Origin: Paraburkholderia ribeironis
GTDB taxonomy: Bacteria; Pseudomonadota; Gammaproteobacteria; Burkholderiales; Burkholderiaceae
Direction of reading: 5' to 3'
Length of the DNA stretch: 64,000 nucleotides
NCBI RefSeq assembly: GCF_900019265.1
Contig: NZ_CYGX02000015.1
Coordinates: 150-64,149 of the forward strand
In this document: positions 1-7,630 of the stretch, piece by piece
How the letters are laid out: each line of letters starts with the position of its first letter
Position numbering within the stretch: the first letter of the stretch is position 1
The notes under the pieces: generated by a model
Told to the model about the DNA's origin: nothing
The model's input: only the letters and a program-made list of their open reading frames with translations
Database searches by the model: none
Position numbers and translations under genes: made by a program

Positions 1-115
1 CTGTCAAGGTTGCTGTTGGTCGTGCTCAGCCCCGTCGACAGCGAGCTCACGCCGGTCGAGGTCGAGGTCGACAGGCTGTCGAGGTTGCTGTTGGTCGTGC
101 TCAGCCCCGTCGACA
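1..115 (-). repeat. Direct DNA repeat encoding adhesin stalk units
   Basis: Positions 1-40 and 76-115 are nearly identical (one mismatch). They encode successive SLSTGLSTTNSNLDS stalk units of the adhesin. Such in-frame repeats can change copy number by recombination or slippage; more copies probably lie beyond the left edge. Confidence 0.8.
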
Positions 116-1145
116 ACGAATCGATACTACCGTTGGTCGTACTCAATACTGAATAGAGTTCCGACCCGTTGATTGCATCCGTTGACGTCGCAGTAATCTG
201 CCCGGCAGCAACATTCGTGATCTGACGCTCACTGCCGACCGATCCAACACTCACAATGCCTGCAGTGGCTGGCGTGGTTCCAGCAAAGCCGCTATATGTC
301 TGCGAGCCGACTGTCGCCGATGTCACGTTGACACCCGCCACCGCTGCAGAGGAGTCGGAACCCAGTGCGACACTATTTGCCACGGTTGCAGTCGAATTCG
401 CCCCAAGCGCAATCGTATTCGTGTTCAACGCATTCGCATTAACACCCTGTGCAATCGACTGATCCCCACTCGCGGACGTGGTACCCATTCCAATCGCGAT
501 CGAGTCCGATCCAGTCGCCGTGCCAGTAGACAAACTCGTGTTAGTGGCGAAATAAGGCAGTGCGAACGCTCCGGTCACCGTAAGGTTATTGATCGTGGCG
601 TTGTTAAGATATGCCGCCGTGTTCGCGTAGAGTGTTCCACCAACCGACAGGTTCGTCGCGTTATTGGTCGAGCCAGTGTTAAACGCCAGGATGCGGTTTG
701 TCTGAGTGGCGGCGTCCGCGCTGCCACAAATGACGTCCGAACCGTAGTAATTAATCCCCGCCGTTGGACCGGACGAAACATTATCCTGCGTGATTCCGCT
801 GAATCCAGAAGCAACGCCCCCGTTGGTGTTGCCATACGGGGAATATACGGTGCTATAGCAGGTTGGATTGGTCGCACTTCCACCGCCTAACGACGTGAAG
901 ATTCCGCCAACAAACGTCGCGTTATTAGCCGCAGCCTGCGCGTATGTCGCCCCGCCCATCATCGAGATGACCAGCATACATTCCAGAGCCAGAATGCCAC
1001 GACGCCGCAATCGTAGTTCGATCACACCTGCGCTCGACCCTGCTGCTTCGGAACGTACGCTACCCCGAGAGCATTGCGCCATCTCCCCGACGACGACATA
1101 TGCAGACCTCACCCGACTCCAAACTACCCGAAAAATCCTGTTCAT
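1..1145 (-). CDS. Trimeric autotransporter adhesin (YadA-like), N-terminal part, runs off the window
   Basis: Open from the ATG at 1145 to the window edge: 381 codons without a stop, C-terminus missing. Residues 1-24 (MNRIFRVVWSRVRSAYVVVG...) are an extended signal peptide region as in trimeric autotransporters. A basic stretch and hydrophobic core follow, with likely cleavage near AQA at 69-71. Residues about 214-265 contain YadA-type head repeats (SIAIG, TIALG, SVALG). Residues about 302-333 resemble a neck (QITNVAAG, STDAINGSELY). From about 334 a low-complexity stalk with SLSTGLSTTNSN repeats begins. By family knowledge it is a surface adhesin exported through a C-terminal beta-barrel, which lies outside the window. 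The long AT-rich upstream spacer carries RcsB-like boxes, so the neighbouring response regulators may control it. Confidence 0.9.
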   Translation of the reverse strand, partial: MNRIFRVVWSRVRSAYVVVGEMAQCSRGSVRSEAAGSSAGVIELRLRRRGILALECMLVISMMGGATYAQAAANNATFVGGIFTSLGGGSATNPTCYSTVYSPYGNTNGGVASGFSGITQDNVSSGPTAGINYYGSDVICGSADAATQTNRILAFNTGSTNNATNLSVGGTLYANTAAYLNNATINNLTVTGAFALPYFATNTSLSTGTATGSDSIAIGMGTTSASGDQSIAQGVNANALNTNTIALGANSTATVANSVALGSDSSAAVAGVNVTSATVGSQTYSGFAGTTPATAGIVSVGSVGSERQITNVAAGQITATSTDAINGSELYSVLSTTNGSIDSLSTGLSTTNSNLDSLSTSTSTGVSSLSTGLSTTNSNLD

Positions 1146-1390
1146 ACGGTCTTCCCATCTATAAATATACGGAGTCAGCACTGAAATCCGTCGTGCCGAC
1201 ATTGCCTTTTTACAAACTTAATAAAATCCGATAATCTGATGACGGGATACAATCCCGACACCATTACTGCCTTCAGGCAATAAAACATTCGAAAAAATCA
1301 AGACGAACACCGCCCTCGCACATCAAAAAGACGTGCGAATAGAGTATTGAATTTCGATAAGGCGTTATTTAAACCCGACTACCTACGTAA

Positions 1391-1425
1391 CCTATTCTAA
1401 ATTTGACAAATAAATTTAGAATAGG
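1391..1425. promoter_or_regulatory. Perfect 14-bp inverted repeat upstream of the adhesin
   Basis: CCTATTCTAAATTT (1391-1404) is repeated inverted at 1412-1425 with a 7-base spacer. It lies about 250 bases upstream of the adhesin start and overlaps the edge of the RcsB-like box at 1421-1436. There is no T-run, and the position suggests an operator rather than a terminator. Confidence 0.5.
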
Positions 1426-1436
1426 CCCAGTCTTAT
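1421..1436 (-). promoter_or_regulatory. RcsAB-like box, copy A
   Basis: ATAGGCCCAGTCTTAT. On the minus strand the core reads TAAGACTGGGCCTA, matching the known enterobacterial RcsAB box TAAGAATATTCCTA at 10 of 14 positions. It is 276 bases upstream of the adhesin start. Confidence 0.55.
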
Positions 1437-1577
1437 TTTTCTTGCCGAAAAACAAGGACAGACAGCCAAGGTTTCATCACACGATAAAATTCGCACGAAG
1501 CAAATCAGCACCTCGCGCACAGATTTAATTCATCACTTGAATAATTAATATTTTAATGTTTTCAACATCAAACCCAA

Positions 1578-1593
1578 ATCGGCCCAGTCCGAT
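1578..1593. promoter_or_regulatory. RcsAB-like box, copy B
   Basis: ATCGGCCCAGTCCGAT. It has the same 10-base core as copy C, but the outer arms change together (ATCGG/CCGAT instead of ATAGG/CCTAT), so dyad symmetry is kept. It lies between the adhesin and response regulator genes. Confidence 0.5.
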
Positions 1594-1922
1594 TATCAGC
1601 ACCGAAAGGTCAAGGTTTGTTAATTTCACCCTGTCGTCAGAATTCACCTCGGCAAGCGCCCGGCGCATGCTACGTCAACAAACCGCATAGCACTCGCTAC
1701 GCGCCGGGAATGCAACGTCGATGTTTCAGTGAAAGGCGATCTTGCGAATACGGGACGGAAGCAATTTTTGAACAATCCAGCGCCATGCCGCCATGCAAGC
1801 CAAGGATTTTTGTCCATCACGTTCATGCAACTTGCGATTTGGCGAGCGGATCCTATATTCCTGGAAAGTTATCTTTTTTAATGCTGGATTTCTGTCGATT
1901 CTTTATGTCGCGGCGCTCATGC

Positions 1923-2714
1923 TCAACTGGCTACCGGAGGCTGCCAAGCGGACCTCCGTGGATCCGTGCATTGGTCAAAAAAGCGGCAGACGCTGTCTTC
2001 GGCAGACATTGAATTCTCAGACGCCCCGTCCCCATCCGTCGGAGCCAGTACGGATTTGGTGGACAATACCAACCCGCTCTCGATCCCGTAACGCACAAGG
2101 TCAGTGTCCCGCTTGATTCCCAGCTTGGCCATTGCAGTGCACTTTTGCGAGCTGATTGTCTTCTTGCTGCGGTTCAACTGTTCGGCAATTTCTCCAACTG
2201 AAATTCCAGATATAAATAAACGAATGACGTCCAACTCCCGCAACGTAAGTGGGCTGCCATCCAGGCTACCGCGACGGCCCCGTTTGGTTGATCCGACGAT
2301 TGATTCTATTCGCGGCGACAGATACGGACGGTTCGCGTATGCGGCGTGAACCGCCTGGGTAAGGTGAATGGTTGGATCAGATTTACTAACGATACAGCGA
2401 TTACCCATAGTGATTATCGAGTGCAGAACTGAAGGGTGCTCCATCATGGTCAGCACGACGATTTTCAGGTTTGGATAACGCTGCCGAATCAGTTTGAATA
2501 GAGCCAAACCGTCACCATATTCATCTCCCGGCATGACATAGCCCGTCAGCAGCACGTCACACGGGATGCAGTCCAACGCCGTAACAAGGTCTGTGGAATT
2601 ATGCGTAGCTCCGACCGCCGAAATCGTGCCGCTCTTTTTCAGTTCAAGCTGAACGCCCGAGAGCATAGCGGGATAATGATCCGCAAGCATGACGCGGATG
2701 GTAGATGAGGTCAT
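1923..2714 (-). CDS. RcsB-family response regulator lacking the phospho-acceptor Asp
   Basis: 263 aa: receiver domain (about 1-120) and LuxR/NarL-type HTH (about 150-215). The HTH recognition segment NRSKKTISSQK is very close to that of E. coli RcsB. ATG 2714 is chosen because GGAG lies six bases upstream; the frame stays open to an upstream ATG at 2933. Compared with its neighbour at 3506-4195 it carries Gly58 (LLTGYVMP) where the neighbour has the phospho-acceptor Asp58, and His13 where the neighbour has the second acidic residue; Thr89 and Lys111 are kept. It probably cannot be phosphorylated in the usual way and may act as an RcsA-like partner. The last 45 residues form an extra low-similarity tail. 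Confidence 0.88.
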   Translation of the reverse strand: MTSSTIRVMLADHYPAMLSGVQLELKKSGTISAVGATHNSTDLVTALDCIPCDVLLTGYVMPGDEYGDGLALFKLIRQRYPNLKIVVLTMMEHPSVLHSIITMGNRCIVSKSDPTIHLTQAVHAAYANRPYLSPRIESIVGSTKRGRRGSLDGSPLTLRELDVIRLFISGISVGEIAEQLNRSKKTISSQKCTAMAKLGIKRDTDLVRYGIESGLVLSTKSVLAPTDGDGASENSMSAEDSVCRFFDQCTDPRRSAWQPPVAS

Positions 2715-2971
2715 GGACGACTCCATAGCAATATGTGACTCAAGCACAGGCACCGTCGGAAAATGATCGCACGCCGCTCCCCTTAAGATCGTCCTGGTTG
2801 CAGCGTACAATCGGGCATCCAAACCGCTGACACGTGGCTGATAATCTGACGCGACACTGCAAAGCAGAACAGGTTCACCAGGGATTCGACAAAGATTTAA
2901 TTTCCTGCTGATCCATAGCACACCAAACGGCAACTATGGAAATACTTTATAGGGTTTTCCTTACGGCGGTA

Positions 2972-2987
2972 ATAGGCCCAGTCCTAT
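2972..2987. promoter_or_regulatory. RcsAB-like box, copy C
   Basis: ATAGGCCCAGTCCTAT, the most symmetric copy. It lies 258 bases upstream of the ATG at 2714 and about 520 bases upstream of the plus-strand regulator. The core matches the RcsAB box at 9 of 14 positions. Confidence 0.55.
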
Positions 2988-3024
2988 AAACTCCTCCAAA
3001 TACTCAAAAAGCCATATTTGTCCT

Positions 3025-3042
3025 ATCATTTCGAAAAATGAT
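3025..3042. promoter_or_regulatory. 7-bp inverted repeat between boxes C and D
   Basis: ATCATTT and AAATGAT separated by CGAA, in AT-rich DNA between two RcsB-like boxes. No T-run follows; more likely an operator than a terminator. Confidence 0.35.
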
Positions 3043-3075
3043 TTGAGTCTTGGATCAGTTTTTTTCGGACTGACA

Positions 3076-3091
3076 ATAGGCCTGGTCTTAT
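3076..3091 (-). promoter_or_regulatory. RcsAB-like box, copy D
   Basis: ATAGGCCTGGTCTTAT. The minus-strand core TAAGACCAGGCCTA matches the RcsAB box at 10 of 14 positions. It lies between the divergent regulator genes, 415 bases upstream of the ATG at 3506. Confidence 0.55.
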
Positions 3092-3505
3092 TTTCACAGG
3101 TGAGTTTCAAGGGCAAATCCGAAGAAAATCGCGTACCACTTGCCCCTGCATGAGCGGACACGCGGCCACGCCAAGAGGCCAGTTCGAAAACGAAAACCTC
3201 AAGGGTGCCTCCTGCCTGCGTACACGGCCCGGTCGTGCAGCCGCCACACGGCCCAGCAACGAGCACTGTTCTCGACGCCTTTCTCGATCCGCATTGTCAG
3301 AGGCTCCCGCCCGTTACTATGATGGTGTATGAAGTGTCGGATTTTCGGCTCGTCGTTCGTGTCGGTCGGCAAATGCCGGTTCACCGGTGTCGTGGGTTTT
3401 GCGTCGCAGCAAAATTGCTTGCAAGAAGAAAGCGGTTTGCCTCCTCTGGTGCGTGCGTGACACTGCACTCCTTTTTGCCGCACAGGCGGTACACGGAGGG
3501 TCACC

Positions 3506-4195
3506 ATGGCTTCTCTTGCGATCCGGGTTGTACTTGCTGACGACCACCCGGCCATCATTAGCGGCGTGGAACATGAGCTGCTTCTCGATAGCACAATCGA
3601 GCTAATGGGCTCGGCGAAAAACTCGACGGAATTGATTGCGCTACTCGAAACCAAGGCATGCGACGTTCTGGTGTCCGATTACGCGATGCCAGCGGGCGAA
3701 TACGGTGACGGGATTGCGCTGTTTTCCCTGATCCAGCGGCGCTATCCAACTGTCAAACTCGTCGTGCTTACCATGCTGGACAACCCGGCGGTGCTGCGCG
3801 CGCTCGTGGTCCAGGGTGTCAAGTGCATCGTCAGCAAGTCCGACGCCCTCAGCCATATCGTTCCCGCCACGCATACCGCGTTTAGCGGCGGCAAGTACTA
3901 TTCGCCGCGAGTGGAGGAGATCGTCCAGTCGATCGACTGGAACCGCCGCGGCCGCGGCTCGACCGATGTTCTCAGCCAGCGCGAATCCGAAGTCGTGCGG
4001 CTGTTTGCTTCGGGGCTGACCGTCAATGAGATCGCTGAAAAATTGTGTCGCAGCAAGAAGACGATTAGCGCGCAAAAGTCGAAGGCAATGGAAAAGCTCG
4101 GTATCGACCGGGAAGTCGATCTGTTGCGCTACGCGATGGAAAGCGGTTTGGTGTCGTCGTCCCCGCGAGCGTCCGGCAGCGAACCCGAGGGATAG
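3506..4195 (+). CDS. RcsB-family response regulator
   Basis: 229 aa: receiver domain (acidic pair Asp12-Asp13, phospho-acceptor Asp58 in LVSDYAMP, Thr89, Lys111) and a C-terminal LuxR/NarL-type HTH. The segment GEYGDGIALF and the recognition helix CRSKKTISAQK are close to E. coli RcsB. The start is supported by GGAGG seven bases upstream. It is the phosphorylation-competent member of the pair and the probable target of the convergent hybrid kinase. By family knowledge it would control surface or envelope genes; here the adhesin is the obvious candidate. Confidence 0.92.
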   Translation: MASLAIRVVLADDHPAIISGVEHELLLDSTIELMGSAKNSTELIALLETKACDVLVSDYAMPAGEYGDGIALFSLIQRRYPTVKLVVLTMLDNPAVLRALVVQGVKCIVSKSDALSHIVPATHTAFSGGKYYSPRVEEIVQSIDWNRRGRGSTDVLSQRESEVVRLFASGLTVNEIAEKLCRSKKTISAQKSKAMEKLGIDREVDLLRYAMESGLVSSSPRASGSEPEG

Positions 4196-4223
4196 CAACA
4201 ACAGGAGGCGCTCACGCTGGCAT

Positions 4224-4466
4224 TCACCCAGAAAGACTCATACGGCCCAACTGGCCAGGCCGCACAGTTGCCGCTTCGTCCCGCGACCAGCATTTGATCC
4301 TTTTCCCATTCACATAAAAAATGCTTTCGATATTGCGGACACGTACACGAAGCGGTTCATGTTCGATAGGACTACCCAGCAACTCTACGAGCACCTTCTG
4401 TTTGCTTCCGTTACTCTTGCCGACCAGGCCGACCTGCCGGGAGAGTTCGGTACGCATCGCTGTCAT
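4224..4466 (-). CDS. Possible small protein translationally coupled to the hybrid kinase
   Basis: 80 codons whose ATG overlaps the kinase stop codon in an ATGA arrangement, typical of translational coupling. The sequence is basic and mixed (segments VRNIESIFYVNGKRIKCW and KQKVLVELLG) and I recognise no family. It fills most of the space between the convergent kinase and response regulator genes. The overlap and moderate GC bias at third positions favour a real gene, but a chance frame cannot be excluded. Confidence 0.4.
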   Translation of the reverse strand: MTAMRTELSRQVGLVGKSNGSKQKVLVELLGSPIEHEPLRVRVRNIESIFYVNGKRIKCWSRDEAATVRPGQLGRMSLSG

Positions 4467-7400
4467 ATACCGATCTGAGCGTCCGTCGCGCGTCGTGCGA
4501 GCGCGGCACGCGCGAGCGGTTCAAAACGGGCGAGCGCGTCCCTGAGACCAGCCGTGTCGTGATCCTTCGCGTACTGCTCCATTTGCCTACAGTCGTTCGC
4601 GATGTCCTCTTCATGAATCATCGCAAATGAGCCGCGTGTTGCGTGAAGCTGCTCACGCACCGTTTTCATGTCGTCAGCTTCGAGCGCCTTGTGCAGCGTT
4701 ACGAGCGATTCATCGAGTGACCTGTTCATTGCAGCATGCACACGCTCGGGTAGCGGGCCCCGCGTAACGTCCTGCATGGCCGCGACGCTGACCGCGGGAC
4801 GCTCATCAGCCTCGCTGATCAGCCGGCGCAAGGCTTGATCCATCGTGCCAAGCAGAACCGGCTTAAGCAGAATCATGTCGATGCCCATACTCTCGCACCG
4901 TAGGCGTTCCTCTCCTGTCGCATGGGCCGTGATCGCGATGATCGGCACTGTCTCCTTCTGGGCTCGCAGGCATCGCGCTAGCGCATAGCCATCCATTCCC
5001 GGCATGCTGAGGTCCGTCATGACCACGTCGTAATCGCGCTCTTTAAAACGCCGCAGGGCTTCGCCCCCGTTGTCCGCCATGTCGGCTTCATATCCGAGCG
5101 TAGCGAGCTGCGCGGCGATCAGTTCGCGGTTCGAAAGCTGGTCATCCACGACCAGAACGCGAAACGCGTGCGTGTTGAGCAACCCGGCCGAGGGTCCGCC
5201 AGCGTCATGCTCGGTATGCTCCACCGGAACACTTGTATCGGCACGCAGCGGCAGCGTCACGACGAAGGTGCTGCCCGCATTGAGCTCGCTCCTGACCAGA
5301 AGCGTGCCTCCCATCAAGTCTGTCAGGCGTCGGCACAGCGCGAGCCCAAGTCCGGTTCCGCCATAACGCCGGGTAATGGACGAATCGGCCTGCTCGAACG
5401 CATGAAACACGGTCTCTTGCTGCGCGGCCGACATTCCGATACCGGTATCGATTACGCCGATCGTGATTGGCGAATCATCGACCGTATCATCCTTGCGGTA
5501 TACCTCGAGTATCACTTCGCCACTACTCGTGAACTTGATCGCATTGCTAACCAGGTTGACCGCGATCTGCCTGATTTTCGTCGGATCGCCGAGGTAGTGC
5601 GACGCAAGCGTATCGTCAATCACACAGTTGAATTCGAGCCCTTTTTCGCGTGCGATCGGCGCGAAAATTTCGCCGACCTCGCGAATGGTGTCGGCGAGAT
5701 CGAATCGGACTGTCTCGACGGTCATCTGGCCAGACTCGACCTTTGAGAAGTCGAGAATGTCATTGATGATAGTCAGCAGGGAAACAGCCGCGGACGAGAC
5801 AACGCGCAACCGTTCGCTTTGCGACGAGGACAATTGTGAACGGCCGAGTAATTCGAGGTTACCGAGAATTGCGTTGAGTGGTGTACGTATTTCATGACTC
5901 ATCACGGCGAGGAAGGCGGACTTCGCCTGGTTCGCCGCATCGGCCGCCGCACGCGCTTCGTTCAGCTTGCGCTCGGTGTTTTTGAGGTTCGTGACGTCGG
6001 AGAAGCTGCACAGCAGCACTTCGCTTCCCTGATATTTCGTGCGCACGAGACTGACCTGCAGATCATCGATCTGCCCTCCCTTCAGCTTCAGGGACATCAC
6101 GAGATCGGACTGCCATGCGGGCGCGTCCGGGGAGCGGTCGTAGAGGCTATGCAATTGGGCATGCAATGGCGGTTCATCCTCGCGCACGTTCGCCGCGTAG
6201 CGGCACATCACGTCGTTTTGCAGCATGATGTCACCGCGCTCGAACGACAGAAGGGCGAACCCGGACGGCGCTGCGGCGACCATGGTCCGATTCAGGTTCT
6301 CGCTTTCGAAGATCCGCTTAGAGCGCTCATAGTCCGGCCTGAATACCGCGCGATCGAGCAGCAGCAGGAGCGTCCACATGAAACCTGTCACCGCCAGCAT
6401 CAAGACGGTATATCCAACGAGCCTCGGCCACAGTTCGCCGAGAATCGCGCGCCACGAAAACGCATAGATCAGTGTCCACTCTCCGGTCTGAACGGGGGCG
6501 CTGGCGATAAAAAGACCTTGCAGGTATCGGCGATCCATCCCAACCGTATGTGGGTTCCACGGCTGTGCAGCCAGAGCCTGGCGGACTGTCTCGCGGAGTC
6601 CGGTTCCTTGCGCTATGTCGAGGATCACCTTTCCTCTGCTATCGACGAGTAACGTGACTTCGTCATAGCGGTGACTGAAGAGATCTTCGATCAGCGGCTG
6701 TACCAGTAGATAGCGGACCATGACGAGAATCGGCTTGCCATCACTAAACACGGGGAGCAGAACGCGGAACACAGACTGCCCGCTGAATGGATCGACAACC
6801 GGCGGAAACCAGAGCGCGTTACGACTTTCGAGCAGCTTGTCCGCGACTGCGGGGTTAGTCAGATCGCCAATGTCGGGCGCAATCCTGCCCAGCAGCTCTT
6901 TGACATTTTCGACACCATTGCGCTTGAGTGGATCGTCCGCCGGTACAGGACCGATAGCAATGAAACGACGATCGGGCGAGTACATATATCCGAACACCCT
7001 TCCGAATTGCACCCGCGTATAGCCACCCGTGCGATAGTTGAATTCCTTGGCAAGAGCGAGATAGCGCGCCCATTCCGTAGTCTGCCAGGGGCCGGCAACG
7101 TCGCCCATCACCAGTACCGGATCGAACTGCCGGTTCGGATGAACGACAACGTGGCCGTGCTGCCTGACGAACAGATCGACCAGATCCTCTGGCGCTGAGG
7201 GACGCCCACCCCATACCGATTCTTCATGCAGGACGGCGGCCCTCAGTCCGCTTTCGCGTTCGGCAAAAATCAGCTGTAAGCGGGTTTTCTGGTAGATGAA
7301 GTCGGAATAGCGGCTAGCAATGTAGTCGTTGACCATCATGTATTGCAGAACACCGGCGAGTAGCAGCAGAACAATCGTAATTGCAATGCCAGCCCCGAAA

Positions 7401-7513
7401 AGGAGCATCCGCTGGTGGCGGTTTGGCGCAGGGGTATCGCTAGCATCCGGCTCACGACCGGAGGGCGGAAGTGCGTGCTCCTGTTCATGGGAACCCACTT
7501 TTTCCGACGACAT
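4463..7513 (-). CDS. Hybrid sensor histidine kinase with receiver and HPt-like domain
   Basis: 1016 aa from ATG 7513, chosen because GGAGG lies five bases upstream. Order: transmembrane segment at about 36-60, a periplasmic sensor region of about 300 residues, a second transmembrane segment at about 362-387, a PAS-like linker, HisKA with MSHEIRTPL (His540), HATPase with NLVSNAIKF and GGTGLGLAL, a receiver with Asp834 (VVMTDLSMPGMDG), and a C-terminal helical region with HATRGSF (His957) resembling an HPt site. It could therefore carry the whole His-Asp-His relay that RcsC and RcsD share in enterobacteria, then pass phosphate to the RcsB-like regulator at 3506-4195. The stimulus is unknown. 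Confidence 0.92.
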   Translation of the reverse strand: MSSEKVGSHEQEHALPPSGREPDASDTPAPNRHQRMLLFGAGIAITIVLLLLAGVLQYMMVNDYIASRYSDFIYQKTRLQLIFAERESGLRAAVLHEESVWGGRPSAPEDLVDLFVRQHGHVVVHPNRQFDPVLVMGDVAGPWQTTEWARYLALAKEFNYRTGGYTRVQFGRVFGYMYSPDRRFIAIGPVPADDPLKRNGVENVKELLGRIAPDIGDLTNPAVADKLLESRNALWFPPVVDPFSGQSVFRVLLPVFSDGKPILVMVRYLLVQPLIEDLFSHRYDEVTLLVDSRGKVILDIAQGTGLRETVRQALAAQPWNPHTVGMDRRYLQGLFIASAPVQTGEWTLIYAFSWRAILGELWPRLVGYTVLMLAVTGFMWTLLLLLDRAVFRPDYERSKRIFESENLNRTMVAAAPSGFALLSFERGDIMLQNDVMCRYAANVREDEPPLHAQLHSLYDRSPDAPAWQSDLVMSLKLKGGQIDDLQVSLVRTKYQGSEVLLCSFSDVTNLKNTERKLNEARAAADAANQAKSAFLAVMSHEIRTPLNAILGNLELLGRSQLSSSQSERLRVVSSAAVSLLTIINDILDFSKVESGQMTVETVRFDLADTIREVGEIFAPIAREKGLEFNCVIDDTLASHYLGDPTKIRQIAVNLVSNAIKFTSSGEVILEVYRKDDTVDDSPITIGVIDTGIGMSAAQQETVFHAFEQADSSITRRYGGTGLGLALCRRLTDLMGGTLLVRSELNAGSTFVVTLPLRADTSVPVEHTEHDAGGPSAGLLNTHAFRVLVVDDQLSNRELIAAQLATLGYEADMADNGGEALRRFKERDYDVVMTDLSMPGMDGYALARCLRAQKETVPIIAITAHATGEERLRCESMGIDMILLKPVLLGTMDQALRRLISEADERPAVSVAAMQDVTRGPLPERVHAAMNRSLDESLVTLHKALEADDMKTVREQLHATRGSFAMIHEEDIANDCRQMEQYAKDHDTAGLRDALARFEPLARAALARRATDAQIGI

Positions 7514-7630
7514 CGTTGCCTCCAGGCCCTGCCTTGAAAGACAGGTTCCTGTCATCTTAATGCCATTCGCGATGATGCCGGGTATCGGCTGCGGGTTCAG
7601 CAGTCAACCAGTCCGCTGCACTAACCGCTA

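Larger units (their letters stand above)
1146..1922. other. AT-rich regulatory spacer between adhesin and response regulator
   Basis: About 780 bases without a convincing gene and clearly richer in A+T than the flanking genes, especially 1190-1600. It holds two copies of the RcsB-like motif (1421-1436 and 1578-1593) and a perfect inverted repeat with 14-base arms (1391-1404 and 1412-1425). The adhesin promoter must lie here. Short open frames on either strand have no convincing composition or start. Confidence 0.7.
2715..3505. other. Divergent regulatory spacer between the two response regulators
   Basis: About 790 bases with no convincing gene. It contains RcsB-like boxes C (2972-2987) and D (3076-3091) and a perfect 7-bp inverted repeat at 3025-3042. 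The half nearer the minus-strand regulator is AT-rich. Overlapping short frames between 3140 and 3500 look like chance. Confidence 0.7.

Noticed and set aside
2715..2933. N-terminal extension of the minus-strand response regulator up to ATG 2933
   Set aside because: Open frame, but no ribosome binding site or receiver-domain similarity; GGAG before ATG 2714 fits the family start.
5168..6652. Long plus-strand frames opposite the hybrid kinase
   Set aside because: Antisense shadows of a well-supported kinase gene with no recognisable domains.
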